Source of the DNA: Malania oleifera
Taxonomy: Eukaryota > Streptophyta > Magnoliopsida > Santalales > Ximeniaceae
DNA length: 64,000 nucleotides
Assembly (NCBI RefSeq): GCF_029873635.1
Contig: NC_080425.1
Coordinates: forward strand, 38,815,390 to 38,879,389
Direction: 5' to 3'
In this document: piece by piece, positions 1 through 11,040 of the stretch
How the letters are laid out: every line of letters begins with the position of its first letter
How positions within the stretch are numbered: position 1 is the first letter of the stretch
The notes under the pieces: generated by a model
Database searches by the model: none
Seen by the model: the letters and a program-made list of their open reading frames with translations, nothing else
Told to the model about the DNA's origin: nothing
Made by a program: the position numbers and the translations under genes

Positions 1-22
1 GGTTCTAGTGACTAGCTGTGGG

Positions 23-290
23 TGTCAATAGAAGGCCATAAATTATGCCTTGTTAATCGCTATTAATCTAGGCTGTACATACTTTCATAAATAGGAGAGG
101 AGATTTAGCTTACCATGTATAGCTTCCTAAAATCACTCTATGTAAATTAGCTGGCTTACTGTATATAGCTTCCTAAGATCACTCTGTGTAATTAGCATGT
201 ACAGATTTAAGTTTCCTTGTATAACTGGCACTCTTGCCTATATAATGAAAGACCTTCTCAAAAGAGAGGACAATTCGAACCATTCTGTTA
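23..290 (+). repeat. 5' LTR of copia element
   Basis: Starts TGTCAATAGAAGG and ends CATTCTGTTA, immediately before the primer-binding site. A TATATAATGAAAG motif near 240 is a plausible promoter TATA box. It matches the 3' LTR at 4384-4662 with scattered substitutions and small indels. Confidence 0.92.
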
Positions 291-354
291 TGGTATCAGA
301 GCTATTCTCTAAGAAATCTCAGTCCTAGTTTTCTCAGTCATAGCCTCTGCACTT

Positions 355-1350
355 ATGGAGAAGTCAGATAATGTTTGTGTCAAATTCACTGGCAACAATT
401 ATACTGTTTGGGAGTTTTAATTGGAGACCTTTCTCAAGCGTAAAGAGCTGTGGGGACATATAGATGGCAGCAGCAAAGGGGAATCTACTGCAGAAAGGTC
501 TGTGGCCAACAAGGCAGCTTGGGATGCCAATGATAATCAAATCGTGTCCTGTATTCTTGATTCTATGGAGCCACATCTGATTCTTTCTCTGCGTCCTCAT
601 AGGTCTGCAAAGGCTATGAGGAATTATCTCAAGCAAGTTTACAACCAAGACAACAATGCTAGGCGCTTCCAGCTTGAGTTGGCCATTGCTAACTATACTC
701 AAGGGGATCTATCAGTTCGAGACTACTACTCTGGTTATCTGATTTTGTGGAATGATTATTACGACCTTGTTACAGCCAGAGTCTCTGCAGAAGGATTGGA
801 GGCAGGATTGGCGACAGTACAACACATACACAAAACCAGCCAAAGAGACAAATTTCTAATGAAATTGAGGCCTGAGTTTGAATCTATTCGTGCCTCTTGA
901 GTAAGTAGAGGTCCTGTTCTGACTTTGGAGGCCTGTTTTGGAGAACTCTTGCATGAGGAACAACGCCTCAATACTCGGAATATTATGGAGAAGTCTCGTG
1001 TTGCTTCTAATACTGTCTTAGTTGCCTATGCTGCTCATGGCAAGGGGAAGGGTCGTGACATGAGCACCACACAGTGCTATAGTTGCAAGAAATATGGCCA
1101 TATGGCCCCTAACTGTCCTCAGAAATTTTGTAATTACTGCAAGCAGCCAGGGCACATTATTAAGAACTGTACTAGTCGTCCTTCACGCTCCAATAAGGTC
1201 TATCATGTTGTTACTGGTGACTTTCAGTCAGCTATGCCTGCTGCTACTGCTGCAACTTCTGCTGTTGCTTTACTGCCTCCAGCACCTTTTCTAACTCGAG
1301 AAACGGTGCAAGAAATGATTGTGAGTGCATTTTCAGCAGTGGGTCTTTAA
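355..1350 (+). pseudogene. copia gag (UBN2 type) with CCHC zinc knuckle
   Basis: Retrotransposon capsid/nucleocapsid region. The ATG at 355 opens a frame that hits a TAA at 418-420 after 21 codons, then continues in the same frame (421-900) with a typical copia gag, and after a further stop (898-900) to the zinc-finger part. Two CCHC-like knuckles lie near 1076-1180 (CYSCKKYGHMAPNC and CNYCKQPGHIIKNC). In-frame stops make it non-functional. Confidence 0.9.
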
Positions 1351-1940
1351 GGTACTGGTTCTTCATGTCCCTCTTGGATCTTAGACTCGGGTGCTTCTCT
1401 AATCATATGACTAATTCTCTCCATGGTTTAAGTATTGTCAGAGAATATTGTGGCTCTTCACATATTCAAATAGCTAATGGTAGTGCTCTACCCATTGTGG
1501 CTGTTGGTGATGTATCTTCTTCCTTTAAGGATGTTCTTGTATCACCTAATCTCTCTGTGAATTTAGTTTTTGTTGGCCAGCTTGTGGACCAAAATTATGA
1601 TGTACATTTTACTCATGGTGGTTGTGTTGTGCAGGATCAGATGTTAGGGCAGTTAATAGTGAAGGGGCCTAAGCATGGACGTATCTTTTCTCTACAACTA
1701 CTTGTTCCATGAAGCTTACCTTCTTTCTCTGTATTGTCTTTACTTTGTAATAAGTCTAGAGTGTCAAATGAAGTCTGGCATAAGCGCCTTGGTCATCCTA
1801 ATTCTAGGGTTCTATCGTATTTGTTGAAATCTGGTCTATTGAATAATAAAGAGCATTTTTCTTCCACTATGTTTCCTGATTGTGTAACTTGTAAACTTGG
1901 CAAAAGTAAGACTTTACTCTTTCCTTCTAAAGGAAGTTGA
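1351..1940 (+). pseudogene. copia aspartic protease and GAG-pre-integrase region
   Basis: The active-site motif DSGAS is encoded at about 1384-1398, in frame with the end of gag; the reading then shifts and continues as protease-like sequence to 1712. A GAG-pre-integrase segment with the HKRLGHPN signature and a downstream CxxC (DCVTCKLGK) lies at 1770-1910. It is broken by a frameshift and stops. Confidence 0.85.
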
Positions 1941-2757
1941 GCCACCCCCAGTTTTGAGATCGTTCATAGTGATGTCTGGCGTATTAGTCCTATTATTTCT
2001 CATGCCCAATACAAATATTTTGTGACATTTATCAATGACTACAGCAGATATACATGGGTGTATTTCTTGCGGCACAAATCAGAAGTTTTTCATATGTTCA
2101 AACTGTTCTTAGCTCTTGTTGACACTCAATTTTCAGCTGGTGTTAAAATTCTTTGGTTCGACCCCGGTGGGGAATATATGTCTCATGAGTTCCAATATTT
2201 CTTGCAATATAAAGGTTTTATCTCTCAACGTTCTTGTCCATATACTCCACAACAAGATGGAGTAGCTGAACAAAAGAATCATCATCTTTTAGATGTTGTC
2301 CGTACCATGCTCATTAAGTCCTCGGTTCCTCCTACGTTTTGGGTAGAAGCACTTACCACAGTGACCTTTCTTATAAATAGACTTCCTTCCCAAGTTTTGG
2401 ATTTCGAGTCTCCATATTTCGGGCTTTATCATCACAATCCTACCTAGACAAATCTTCACATTTTTGGGTGTGTATGCTTTATGCATCTTCCCCCACTGGA
2501 CATAGGTAAGCTTTCTGCCCAATCCATCCGTTGTGTCTTCTTGGGATATAGTGTCACACAAGGGTTATTTATGCTATGATCCAAACTCTAATTGGGTTCT
2601 TGTTTCAAGGAATGTGCTCTTTTTTGAAAATCAATGGTTCTTTCCTATGTCTTCCTCACCGGAGTCTTCCGTTGCTTTCTCACCTTCTTTTAATGACACT
2701 TTTAGTGCTCCTAGTACTCATGTTGAAAGGTTCTGGCCAGGCATGGTATACCGGTAG
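1941..2757 (+). pseudogene. copia integrase
   Basis: Retroviral-type integrase core. DYSRYTWVYFL (near 2040) carries the first catalytic Asp, a second region reads WFDPGGEYM near 2155 (where a Ser or Asn-Gly-Glu context is usual), and PYTPQQDGVAEQKN near 2240 carries the Glu. The C-terminal part continues in another frame to about 2757. Confidence 0.88.
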
Positions 2758-2957
2758 AGACCTCCAGTGCTGCCCCCGTCTGCTCCTGTCTTGCCATCTG
2801 CTCCTTTGCGCCACTCCTCTGGAGTATCTGGTCCTCCTGACCGTTATGGATTCTTGTCACATATGGCAAGTACTACTACTTCTGCACTGTCTGCCACTCT
2901 ATCTTCTATTGCTATTCCTACTGGTTACTCACAGGCAGTCAATGCTGGCAGCAGGCC

Positions 2958-3682
2958 ATGCAGGAGGAACTATGTGCTCTTGACGCTAATAAGACTTGGG
3001 AAGTGGTGGATTGTCCTGCAGATGTGACTCCGCTTGGTTGTAAGTGGGTCTATTCTATTAAGGTTAAGTCTGATGGTAGTTTGGACAGGTATAAAGCCCG
3101 CTTAGTAGCTCTTGGAAATAACCAAGAATATGGAGTAAATTGCGAGGAAACTTTTGCTTCGGTGGCCAAAATGACCACCATCCACACAATTTTGGCTATT
3201 TCCGCTTCTCAAAATTGGGGTTTGCACAAAATGGATGTGAAGAATGCCTTTCTCATGGGGATCTCAAGGAAGATGTTTATATGCATCCTCCTGCAGGTTT
3301 ACTTTCCACCCCTACTTCAGCAGTGTGCAAGTTGCGTTGCTTTGTATGGTCTCAAAAGGCCCCTTGTGCATGGTATGAGAAATTTACTTCTACCCTACTC
3401 AAGTTTGCTTTTCTCAAGAGCAAGTATGATTCATCTTTGTTTCTTCACAAAACTGAGATTGGTGTTGTCATTCTCTTGGTGTATGTTGACAACATAATCA
3501 TCATGGGTACTGATTTGGTTCTGATCTTCCAATTAAAGCAGTATTTACATGACTCTTTTCACATGAAGGGTCTGGGATCTCTTATGTATTTTCTTGGTCT
3601 AGAAATTACTGCTGGTTCACATGGTATTTTTCTGTCACAGCACAAGTATGCCCAGGATTTGGTGGCTGCTGCTGGTCTCTAG
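2958..3682 (+). pseudogene. copia reverse transcriptase, catalytic motif altered
   Basis: RVT_2-type reverse transcriptase: TWEVVDCPADVTPLGCKWVY near 3000, KARLVALG, KMDVKNAFL near 3225, then after a frameshift the palm motif. The usual YVDD reads YVDN (TAT GTT GAC AAC, 3482-3493), which removes one metal-binding Asp. Several frames must be combined to cover the domain. Confidence 0.9.
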
Positions 3683-3859
3683 GACTCTACCCCTCTTGTT
3701 ACTCTCATGGAATTTAATCTCAAGCTGCGCAAAGAAGAGGGTTACTTGTTATTAGACCCTATAGCCTATTGTACGTTGGTTGGTCAGTTCATGGCTTCTC
3801 CTCGGCACTTTCATATGGCCGCAGTTCGATGAATCATTCACTATGTCCATGGCACAGCT

Positions 3860-4249
3860 TTGTGGGGACTTTTCTATCCTGCTAGTACTTCACTTGATCT
3901 TGTAGCGTATAATGATGCTGATTATGCCGGGTGTAGTGGCACTCGACGTTCTACACCAGGTTGGTGTATGTTTCTTGGTCCGGCTCTATTTTCTTGGGAA
4001 AGCAAGAAACATGACCATGATTCTAAGTCCTCTACTGAGTCTAAATATAGGGCCATGTCCCAAGCTTGCGTTGAGATACATTGGCTGCAAGGGCTATTGG
4101 CTGAACTCTGCTTCTCTCCAAGTGGTCCTACTTATCTTCATGCAGATAATACTAGTGCCATTCACATTTCAGCCAATCCCATCTTCCATGAACGCACTAG
4201 ACTTATCGAGGTTGATTGCCACGTCATCCATGAGGTGTTTGAAGCTTAG
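3860..4249 (+). pseudogene. copia RNase H
   Basis: RNase HI domain of the copia pol. DADYAGC near 3915 (first catalytic Asp), SSTESKYRAMSQA near 4030 (Glu), and HADNTSAIHIS near 4140 (Asp) are visible in one frame of 129 codons. It ends shortly before the polypurine tract and 3' LTR. Confidence 0.9.
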
Positions 4250-4383
4250 ACTATTTCTCTTCCTCATGTATCTAGCAAACTTCAAGTGGCATATATTTCA
4301 CCAAGGCTCTCACACGGCAACAAAATAATTTTCTTACAAACAAATTGATGCTTATGGATAACCCGCATCAATTTGAGGGGGGA

Positions 4384-4662
4384 TGTCAATAGAAGGCCAT
4401 AAATTATGCCTTGTTAATGGCTATTAATCTTGGCTGTATATACTTTCATAAATATGAGAGGAGATTTAGCTTACCAAGTATAGCTTCCTAAAATCACTCT
4501 ATGTAAATTTGATTAGCTAGCTTACGATATATAGCTTCCTAAGATCACTCTGTGTAATTAGCATGTACAGATTTAAGTTTAAGTTTCCTTGTATAACTGG
4601 CAATCTTGCCTATATAATGAAAGACCTTCTCAAAAGAGAGGATAATTTGAACCATTTAGTTA
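4384..4662 (+). repeat. 3' LTR of copia element
   Basis: Second copy of the LTR, starting TGTCAATAGAAGG right after GAGGGGGGA and ending CATTTAGTTA, followed by the duplicated target GTGGG. It carries small insertions relative to the 5' copy. Confidence 0.92.
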
Positions 4663-4667
4663 GTGGG

Positions 4668-4950
4668 ATGATTAGAGGTTTTGGATGGTGGTGGTAGTGC
4701 CAATGCAGTCAAGGACTGGATGGCTGCGTCAATTTGATGATCAGTGGCCAAATAAATTGAGGATTGATGGTTCTAATGGTGGACTTGACTATCTGTGATG
4801 GCGGACAAGCATGGTTGAAATGGCGGTGATGGCAGGAGCTTGAGAAAGACTATGGAGACTTAGTGGGAGGGGTGTTGCTGATGATGGTGGTGGCATTCCA
4901 AAAGATGTGCAAAAGGTTTTTTCCTCAGAATTTTCAGAGGTTCTGCAAGG
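4668..4950. other. short host segment between two retroelements
   Basis: About 280 bases of GC-moderate sequence rich in TGGTGG and GATGG, lying between the target duplications of the copia and gypsy elements. No convincing reading frame or known repeat is seen. Confidence 0.5.
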
Positions 4951-4955
4951 CTTTG

Positions 4956-5476
4956 TGTCACGAGCTAAGCTTGTTCAGGGCATTATGCTTGCCTGTGACC
5001 GCTTGTCTCGCGTGCTTGGAATGGGTTTTCATCATGTAAATACTAATGTAGGGTTATTTTCTGCTAGTAGTGTCTTTGTATGCCAAATAAGGCAGTATGA
5101 CTCCTCGGTCACTTTGATGTTTCCTAGTGCTAGAGTGGGAATGGCCTAGAAAGCTCTTTAGGGGGAGGGTGAGTGTTCATCAGTCATTGTAAAACTCACT
5201 AGCTATTATCATCGTGTTTAGCCTACTTGCCTCCCTTTCTAAACACACAATGCCAACAGAGGTGGTGTTGATGAATTTCGTAGATTCAATGTTTACTGCT
5301 TGCTTGCCACGGATTTCATGAATGCTTACTGTTTCCGCTGCCATTTGATTGAATGCTAATGAAAATGTTTCATGGATGAATGTTGGCAAACGATAGGCTA
5401 GCTAGTTAAACAAGAGTGCTTTAGCTAGCGCCGCACGGTCTTTTCACAACGATGTGAAAATAGTTGGATTGTGACA
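4956..5476 (+). repeat. 5' LTR of chromovirus
   Basis: Begins TGTCACGAGCTAAGC and ends GGATTGTGACA; closely matches the 3' LTR at 8639-9157. The ends are perfect inverted repeats of 6 bp. Confidence 0.94.
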
Positions 5477-5552
5477 CTTGGTATCAGAGCCAAGGCTTAG
5501 TTGCTACAAGAATTCAGTTACTTTTGTTGTGGGATTTGGAAAGCTTTGGTAA

Positions 5553-6643
5553 ATGACCATGACATCAAACAATGCTGAGAGGATTAGCATGCTGGAGGCA
5601 CAACTTGAGGCAACAACCAACAGTGTGGCCGCGGAGGTGGCCCAGATGAGAGAACTTATTGATGAAATGATGAGATCACAAAAGCATCAAGCAAGTTTGC
5701 TAGGTGAGATGTAAGAGGACTTTCGCCATACAGTGGAAACTTTGTAATATCGGATGGTGGATCTAGATGCAAAGCTATATTTGATGGTTCTTGCTATGGG
5801 GAACTCCAACACTGTGAGAGTTAGCAAGACCAAGGTACCAGAACCTATGACGTATGGGGGTGCTCGAGATGCCAAAGGGTTAGAGAACTTTTTGTTTGAT
5901 GTGGAGCAGTACTTTCGCGTTATGAGGATGGCCTTAGAACAGACAAAGGTGGATACTGCGACCATGTACTTGGTTGGTGACGCCAAATTGTGGTGGCGTA
6001 CCAAGTACAAAGATATTGAAAATGGAAGTTGTGTAATTGATAGTTGGGCAGACTTGAAGAGAGAGCTCAAGGCCCAATTCTTTCCTAAGAATGCTGAGTA
6101 TAATGCAAGAAAAAAAGCTGAGAGACCTTGAGCAAGGTGGGCCAATCAGGGAATATGTGAAACAATTTTCTGCTTTGATGTTGGATATTCGGAATTATCG
6201 GAGAAGGACAAGTTGTTCTATTTCTAGAGGGGATGAAACCATGGGCAAGAACTGAACTTCTTAGGCAAAGAGTTCAAGACTTTTTTATTGCACAAGCTGC
6301 TGCGGAATGCTTGACTGACTACGTTGGTGATGATGCCGCTTCGTCCAAACAGTTTGGCGGAGAGGGAAATGGTGGAAAGTCTTTCAAGAAAGGCAAACCC
6401 AAGAGTAGGGGAGCCGACTCTAAATCATCAGCCGCAAAGGAAGCTTCGTCATCTCAAGGATTCAACACACCCAATGGAAAGGGGAAGAGTAAAATTTTGT
6501 GCTACTTGTGTGGTGGATCTCATAGAGTGAGTGAGTGTCAACACAAGGGATTACTCAATGCCTTACAAGCTTCTACTTCGGGACAAGTGGTGGAAAGAGA
6601 GGAGGAAGAGGATGATGCCCCGATGGTAGGTGCAATGCCTTAG
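5553..6643 (+). pseudogene. gypsy gag with zinc knuckle
   Basis: An ATG at 5553 opens a coiled-coil-like N-terminus ending in TAA at 5712. A Retrotrans_gag core follows at about 5820-6130 (AKLWWRTKY, WADLKRELKAQFFP). A frameshift in an A-rich run near 6110-6117 separates it from its C-terminal half (REYVKQFSAL near 6150). The nucleocapsid zinc knuckle CYLCGGSHRVSEC lies near 6500-6540 in a Lys/Ser-rich tail. Confidence 0.88.
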
Positions 6644-6700
6644 GTGAACGCATTGGAAAAGTAGGCAAAAGCACCAAAAGTTACATGAGCAAAAGGGTTA

Positions 6701-7111
6701 ATGTTTGTGGACTTGAGGATCAATAGGAAGAGTACCCGTGCTATGGTGGATACGGGGGCTACTCATAATTTTGTTTCACAGTTGGAAGCATGGAGACTTA
6801 ACTTATCCTTAGAGAGGAATACAGGATACATAAAAGCAGTTAACTCTGTAGCCCAACCTACTCTAGGAGTAGCCAAGCAAGTGGTTGTAAAGCTTGGACA
6901 GTGGGAAGGTCATGTGAATTTCACAGCGGTGTCATTGGATGACTTTCCAGTCATTCTAGGAATGGAGTTCCTAAGGGGGATGAGGGCAATGCTGATGGAT
7001 TCGATTGGTTCCCTATGTCTGATGGGAGATCACTCGTGCATGGTGCAAGTCGTTGCGATGAAAGGAGAAGACGGGGAGCCCCTTTCAGCTATACAACTCA
7101 ATGAGGTATAG
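6701..7111 (+). pseudogene. gypsy aspartic protease
   Basis: Retropepsin-like segment with MVDTGATHNFVS near 6740 (DTG active site) and the downstream hydrophobic VILGMEFL near 6950 that corresponds to the flap-distal ILG motif. Open for 136 codons; it is separated from flanking gag and RT by stops. Confidence 0.88.
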
Positions 7112-7141
7112 GGTCAAGGTGAGTAGACACGTCTAACCACA

Positions 7142-7700
7142 ATGGTGGTAGACAAAGAAGTAGGCCAAGAACTGGTGCCTACGACGATCCAAGCAGTGTT
7201 GGATGAGTACAAGGAGGTGTTGTCGGATATGCTGCCTCACAATTTGCTTTCACGACGGACTGTGGAGCCTGAGTTCGCGTTGTTGTCAGGAGTGGAACCA
7301 CCTGCTAAAGGGCCATATAGGATGGCGCCTCCAGAGATAGTAGAGTTGTTGAAACAACTTGATGAATTGGAAGCGGGATGTGTTCGCCCTTCCAAAACAC
7401 TGTTGGGAGCATCGGTGTTGTTTCACAGGAAACATGAAGAGCATCTATGAAAGGTGTTCGACAAGCTGAGGGGAAACAATCTGTATAGGAAGAAAATTAA
7501 ATGCTCTTTCGCTCAGTGGAGCAACAAATTCTTTGGTCATGTGGTTGAACAAGGTCGTATCCGGAGAGGTATGGAGAAGGTAAGGAAAATTCAAGAATGG
7601 AAGATCCCCACGATAGTGAAGGAGTTGCGTTCCTTTCTTGGCCTTGCTAGCTATCACAGTAAGTTTTTTGAGGGGTATTCGTGGAGGATGACTCCAATGA
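7142..7700 (+). pseudogene. gypsy reverse transcriptase, catalytic centre deleted
   Basis: The N-terminal RT part (GPYRMAPPEIVELLKQLDEL near 7310-7370) breaks off near 7450. It is followed directly by the RT thumb/connection part (KCSFAQWSNKFFGHVVEQG near 7500; VKELRSFLGLASYHSKF near 7620). The palm segment with the YxDD box is absent and RNase H is skipped entirely before integrase begins near 7720. Confidence 0.88.
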
Positions 7701-7714
7701 CAAGACTACTGAGG

Positions 7715-8260
7715 AAGAGGTATTGTTGGCCGCACGTGTGGGATGATGTCATTGATTATACTCAGACTTGTCTCATTTGCCAACAAGACAAGGGGGAGCG
7801 AAGGAAGTTTGGTACGTTCATGGCCGCACCAAAGTATTGTTCGGCAAAGGAGATGACACAATTGTTCTTTGTGACTGTTGTGAAACATTGGGGTGTTCCC
7901 CAAGTTATTGTTTGTGACCGAGACTTAATGTTCATTGACAACTTCTTGACATAACTTTTCAAGATATTCAAGTCACACCTTAACATCTCTTTGAGTTATC
8001 ACTAACAGACAAATGAAGAGATTCAGAGAGCTACTGGAAGAGTACTTGTGCCATTTTGTCAACGACAACCAGAAGAATGGTGTGCAACTACTTGATGTGG
8101 CTCTGTTTTGCGGCAATGCCCAAAGGAGCTCAACAACCAAAAAGAGCCCTTTTGAGCTTGTTACAAGCCAGCAACCATTGTTACCTCACACAGTGGGCAA
8201 GCCATGCAGACGAAAGAGTCCCAGGGCGTACATCTTCTCCAGAAAATGGAGATAGAATGC
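7715..8260 (+). pseudogene. gypsy integrase, partial
   Basis: Integrase zinc-binding part (YCWPHVWDDV then CLICQQDKG, near 7720-7790). The core is truncated (WGVPQVIVCDRD near 7890). A C-terminal part near 8010-8200 (LLEEYLCHFV, NAQRSSTTKKSPFELV) is in a different frame. Confidence 0.85.
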
Positions 8261-8379
8261 AGAGTTTGCCCGAGCCTATCTGGAGAAAGTTTTTGAGCAG
8301 ATGAAGAAGTGGGCAGATCAGGGGAGAAGACCGCAGTTTCATGTTAGCTGCCTCAAGCCGTTCAACACTGACACCGATG

Positions 8380-8625
8380 ATCTGAGCAAAAGTTAGCCCA
8401 ATAGAGCAAAGTTGAAGAAAGTGCGACCTAATAGATGTGAAGTTGAAGAGATCCTTGCTGATAGAAAGTTTATATCCGCAAAAAAGAAGCTGCAGAAGTT
8501 CCTAGTGAAGTGGAAATGCCTTGATGACAAAGGAATCAGCTAGATTTTTGCGGAAGATATGAAGCCGTTCGTGAACAAAGTTAAAGTGTACCTAGCGCCA
8601 AAGTCTACGAGGACGTCAACCACAT
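8380..8625 (+). pseudogene. integrase-linked chromodomain (chromovirus)
   Basis: After an integrase tail, codons from 8442 read VEEILADRKF...KFLVKWKCL, the chromodomain signature that chromoviruses use to bind histone marks at their targets. A TAG at 8541-8543 sits where an aromatic residue is usual (IS*IFAEDMK). This places the element among chromodomain-bearing gypsy lineages. Confidence 0.82.
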
Positions 8626-8638
8626 AAGTGGGGGAGAA

Positions 8639-9157
8639 TGTCACGAGCTAAGCTTGTTCAGGGCATTATGCTTGCCTGTGACTGCTTGTCTCATGTGCTT
8701 GGGATGGGTTTTTATCGTGTAAATACTAGTGTAGGGTTATTTTTTGCTAGTAGTGTCTTTGTATGCCAAATAAGGCAGTATGACTCCTTGGTCACTTTGA
8801 TGTTTCCTAATGCTAGAGTGGGAATGGCCTAGAAAGCTCTTTAGGGGGAGGGTGAGTGTTCATCAGTCATTATAAAACTCACTAACTATGTCGACGTGTT
8901 TAGTCTACTTGCCTCCCTTGCTAAACACACAATGTCAACGAAGGTGGTGTTAATGAATTTCGTAGATTCAATGTTTACTTCTTGCTTGCCACGACTTTCA
9001 TGAATGTTTACTATTTCCGCTACCATTTGATTGAATGCTAATGAAAGTGTTTCGTGGATGAATGTTGGTAAACGATAGCCTGACTAGTTAAACAAGAGTG
9101 CTTAGCTAGCATCGCACGGCCCTTTCACAAAGGTGTGAAAATAGTTAGACGGTGACA
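8639..9157 (+). repeat. 3' LTR of chromovirus
   Basis: Starts TGTCACGAGCTAAGC after a GTGGGGGAGAA purine tract and ends GACGGTGACA, followed by CTTTG, the duplicated target. Confidence 0.94.
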
Positions 9158-9353
9158 CTTTGCACTGTAATATGTTTCTTTTCATGGAAAGAAGGGAATA
9201 GGATAAAGGCTGTAAAGCAGCAACTGAGTGGTGGACTTGATTGAGGGACAAAAGGGGGGGAGGGGGTGAGTTGGGGTTGCTATTTGAACTTGAGGAAATT
9301 TTAAAAATCATTGAATAGCAATGGTTGTTGTGGAGAACACATGGGCAGATATT

Positions 9354-9600
9354 GCTTTGATACCACTTGGATGTAGCACAGCAGAGAGGAAAAGGAGCAA
9401 AAGGGAAACTGAAAGAGGAGAGAGTAGATATTAGGTTTTAATATTCATTAAACCTATCGAACACAGGTAGGAGCCACTATTTATAGTCTCTTACAATTCC
9501 ACCCAAAATAAACCCAAATATGCCTAACTGCCTGAAAAACACCCATTTAATATGAAAATAAATTAGGTTTGCTGATTCTGCTTCATCCCTATTGGAGTAG
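9354..9600 (-). mobile_element. probable LTR scar with primer-binding site, minus strand
   Basis: Read on the minus strand, TGGTATCAAAGC (9354-9365) is a Met-tRNA-like primer site lying six bases outside a TGTAGCAC edge at 9372. About 110 bases further, a TATAAATAG box is present (about 9478-9486, minus strand). This is the arrangement of an LTR with promoter. The outer edge and any coding part were not found. Confidence 0.5.
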
Positions 9601-10200
9601 ATGTTAGGGTGTGCAGATGATCTCCATCATTGCTGCTACTATTATGCTTTTGTTGCTACATCTATGGAAATAATGCAGATTAAGCAACAGCCTTGTCTTC
9701 GATTTTTTATGTTCTCCCATGGGATTTTTTCCCCCAAGGTTGGGGGGTGGGGAGGGGTATTGGTGGTGTTTGAGGTTGACTGTCTTACAGTTGCAATTTA
9801 TTTTGAAAAATGTGTCTTGGCTCAGCTCAACTCAACAAAGCCTTACCCAATTATTTGGATTGGGATATAAGAAAATTTATTGTAAAATATGAGAGGTTCA
9901 GTTAACTATTTTTTTGATATTTTAGATTTGGTTTTTTGAAAGTGTTGCTTGCTCTTTTCCACGAGAACTGGAACACTTACCTTAGTTTTGCTATTGTGCA
10001 GTTGCAAAGTTGCGAGCCCACGCTGACTTGAATTTCCCCCACTCAAATCTTATAAGTCCTTTGGTTATATTTACCACTTATATAAGAGCTGTTTAAGAGC
10101 AACACATTTTGACCCACTAGCCAAAGGGGATACAGGTTTAATATATTAATACATCAATAACTTTGAGAAATGTGTCTTAGAAAAACTATGACTTAGTAAT
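9601..10200. other. intergenic, with a possible LINE/SINE tail
   Basis: No gene recognised. The stretch near 9820-9870 (CTCAGCTCAACTCAACAAAG followed by CCTTACCCAATTATTTGG) resembles the tails of some plant LINE/SINE families, but this is a weak resemblance. Confidence 0.35.
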
Positions 10201-10386
10201 TAAAATATTTAGTTTTTAAAACCAATCTAAGTTTCTATCACTGTTAAATTTTATAAGATCTACTCACAATTTTTAACTGTATGTTTTTTAAAATAAAATA
10301 TTTAGTTTTTAAAACCAATCTAAGTTCCTATCACTGTTAAATTTTATAAGATCTACTCACAATTTTTAACTGTATGTTTTTTAAAA
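10201..10386. repeat. 93-bp tandem duplication, two copies
   Basis: Copies at 10201-10293 and 10294-10386 differ at a single position by eye (GTTTCTATC versus GTTCCTATC), in AT-rich non-coding DNA. The near-identity suggests a recent duplication. Confidence 0.93.
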
Positions 10387-11040
10387 GATTAACATACTAA
10401 ATATTTGTATTGAAAATTATTGTTTATACATTTTTTACCCTTACTAATTGAAGTTCCAGGTTTCCTTGCTTATTATTGTGTGTATTACGTTGCATGTCAA
10501 GAAGCCATTAGAAAATTGAACCATCGTTTTTGAAGTCTTTGAATCTGAGCATTAGTGTGCTTGATATCATGGATTAATTTAATATTTTAGATTTTAGAGT
10601 TCAATAGTAAGTTTAGGTGACTTGTGTGCTTTTCTTTTCTCAGTGAGCAACTATGTGGTTTATAAAGAAAGGAAACATTCATCCTAATAAAGTGGAAATA
10701 TAGGTTATGGATTCATAATAGATTAGTGCACGTTATGGTTGTCAAGGAGACATCATCTAATTTGGTTTGTTACGAGTGTTATAGGATTTGAGATTACTCC
10801 ATACGATTGGTGAGAAGATGGTAGGTTGAGAGAAATTTTGGATTCAACTATTTGAGGATTTGTTTGACATCATTTTTGTTTTTATTTCATATTTTTTGTG
10901 TCTGTACAGTGAAGAAGTAAAACATGAAAACACATTTTTTACATTGTTAGTTTTTTGTTTTCATTGTTGGTTTTTAGTTGTTTGTGAAAGAATTAAAAAT
11001 CAAAATTTATGGTTTTCAATTATTTTGGCAACTTCTTGTT
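10387..11040. other. AT-rich intergenic DNA
   Basis: No gene is seen. The part near 10930-11040 is similar in order and wording to 23590-23720 (ATTATTTTGRCAACTYNTTGT core), which suggests a dispersed unclassified repeat. Confidence 0.5.

Larger units (their letters stand above)
23..4662 (+). mobile_element. Ty1/copia LTR retrotransposon, decayed
   Basis: Complete-length but dead copia element. It is bounded by direct repeats of about 268 and 279 bp (23-290 and 4384-4662) and flanked by a perfect 5-bp duplication GTGGG at 18-22 and 4663-4667. The initiator-Met tRNA primer site TGGTATCAGAGC (291-302) directly abuts the 5' LTR, and a polypurine run GAGGGGGGA ends just before the 3' LTR. Domain order gag, protease, integrase, RT, RNase H is the copia order. 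The termini read TG...TA, not TG...CA. Stops and frameshifts break the polyprotein throughout. Confidence 0.95.
4956..9157 (+). mobile_element. Ty3/gypsy chromovirus, internally deleted
   Basis: Element with LTRs of 521 and 519 bp, perfect 6-bp inverted ends TGTCAC...GTGACA, and a perfect target duplication CTTTG at 4951-4955 and 9158-9162. A Met-tRNA primer site lies at 5479-5490, and a purine tract GTGGGGGAGAA precedes the 3' LTR. Gag, protease, partial RT, partial integrase and a C-terminal chromodomain occur in gypsy order. Most of RT, all of RNase H and part of the integrase core are missing, so this 4.2-kb copy is a deletion derivative. Confidence 0.95.

Noticed and set aside
364..702. 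112-residue open frame on the minus strand of the first copia gag
   Set aside because: Antisense shadow of the gag frame; no protein-like motif of its own.
9601..9870. 89-residue plus-strand ORF
   Set aside because: No domain, low-complexity neighbourhood, and likely repeat tail at its end.
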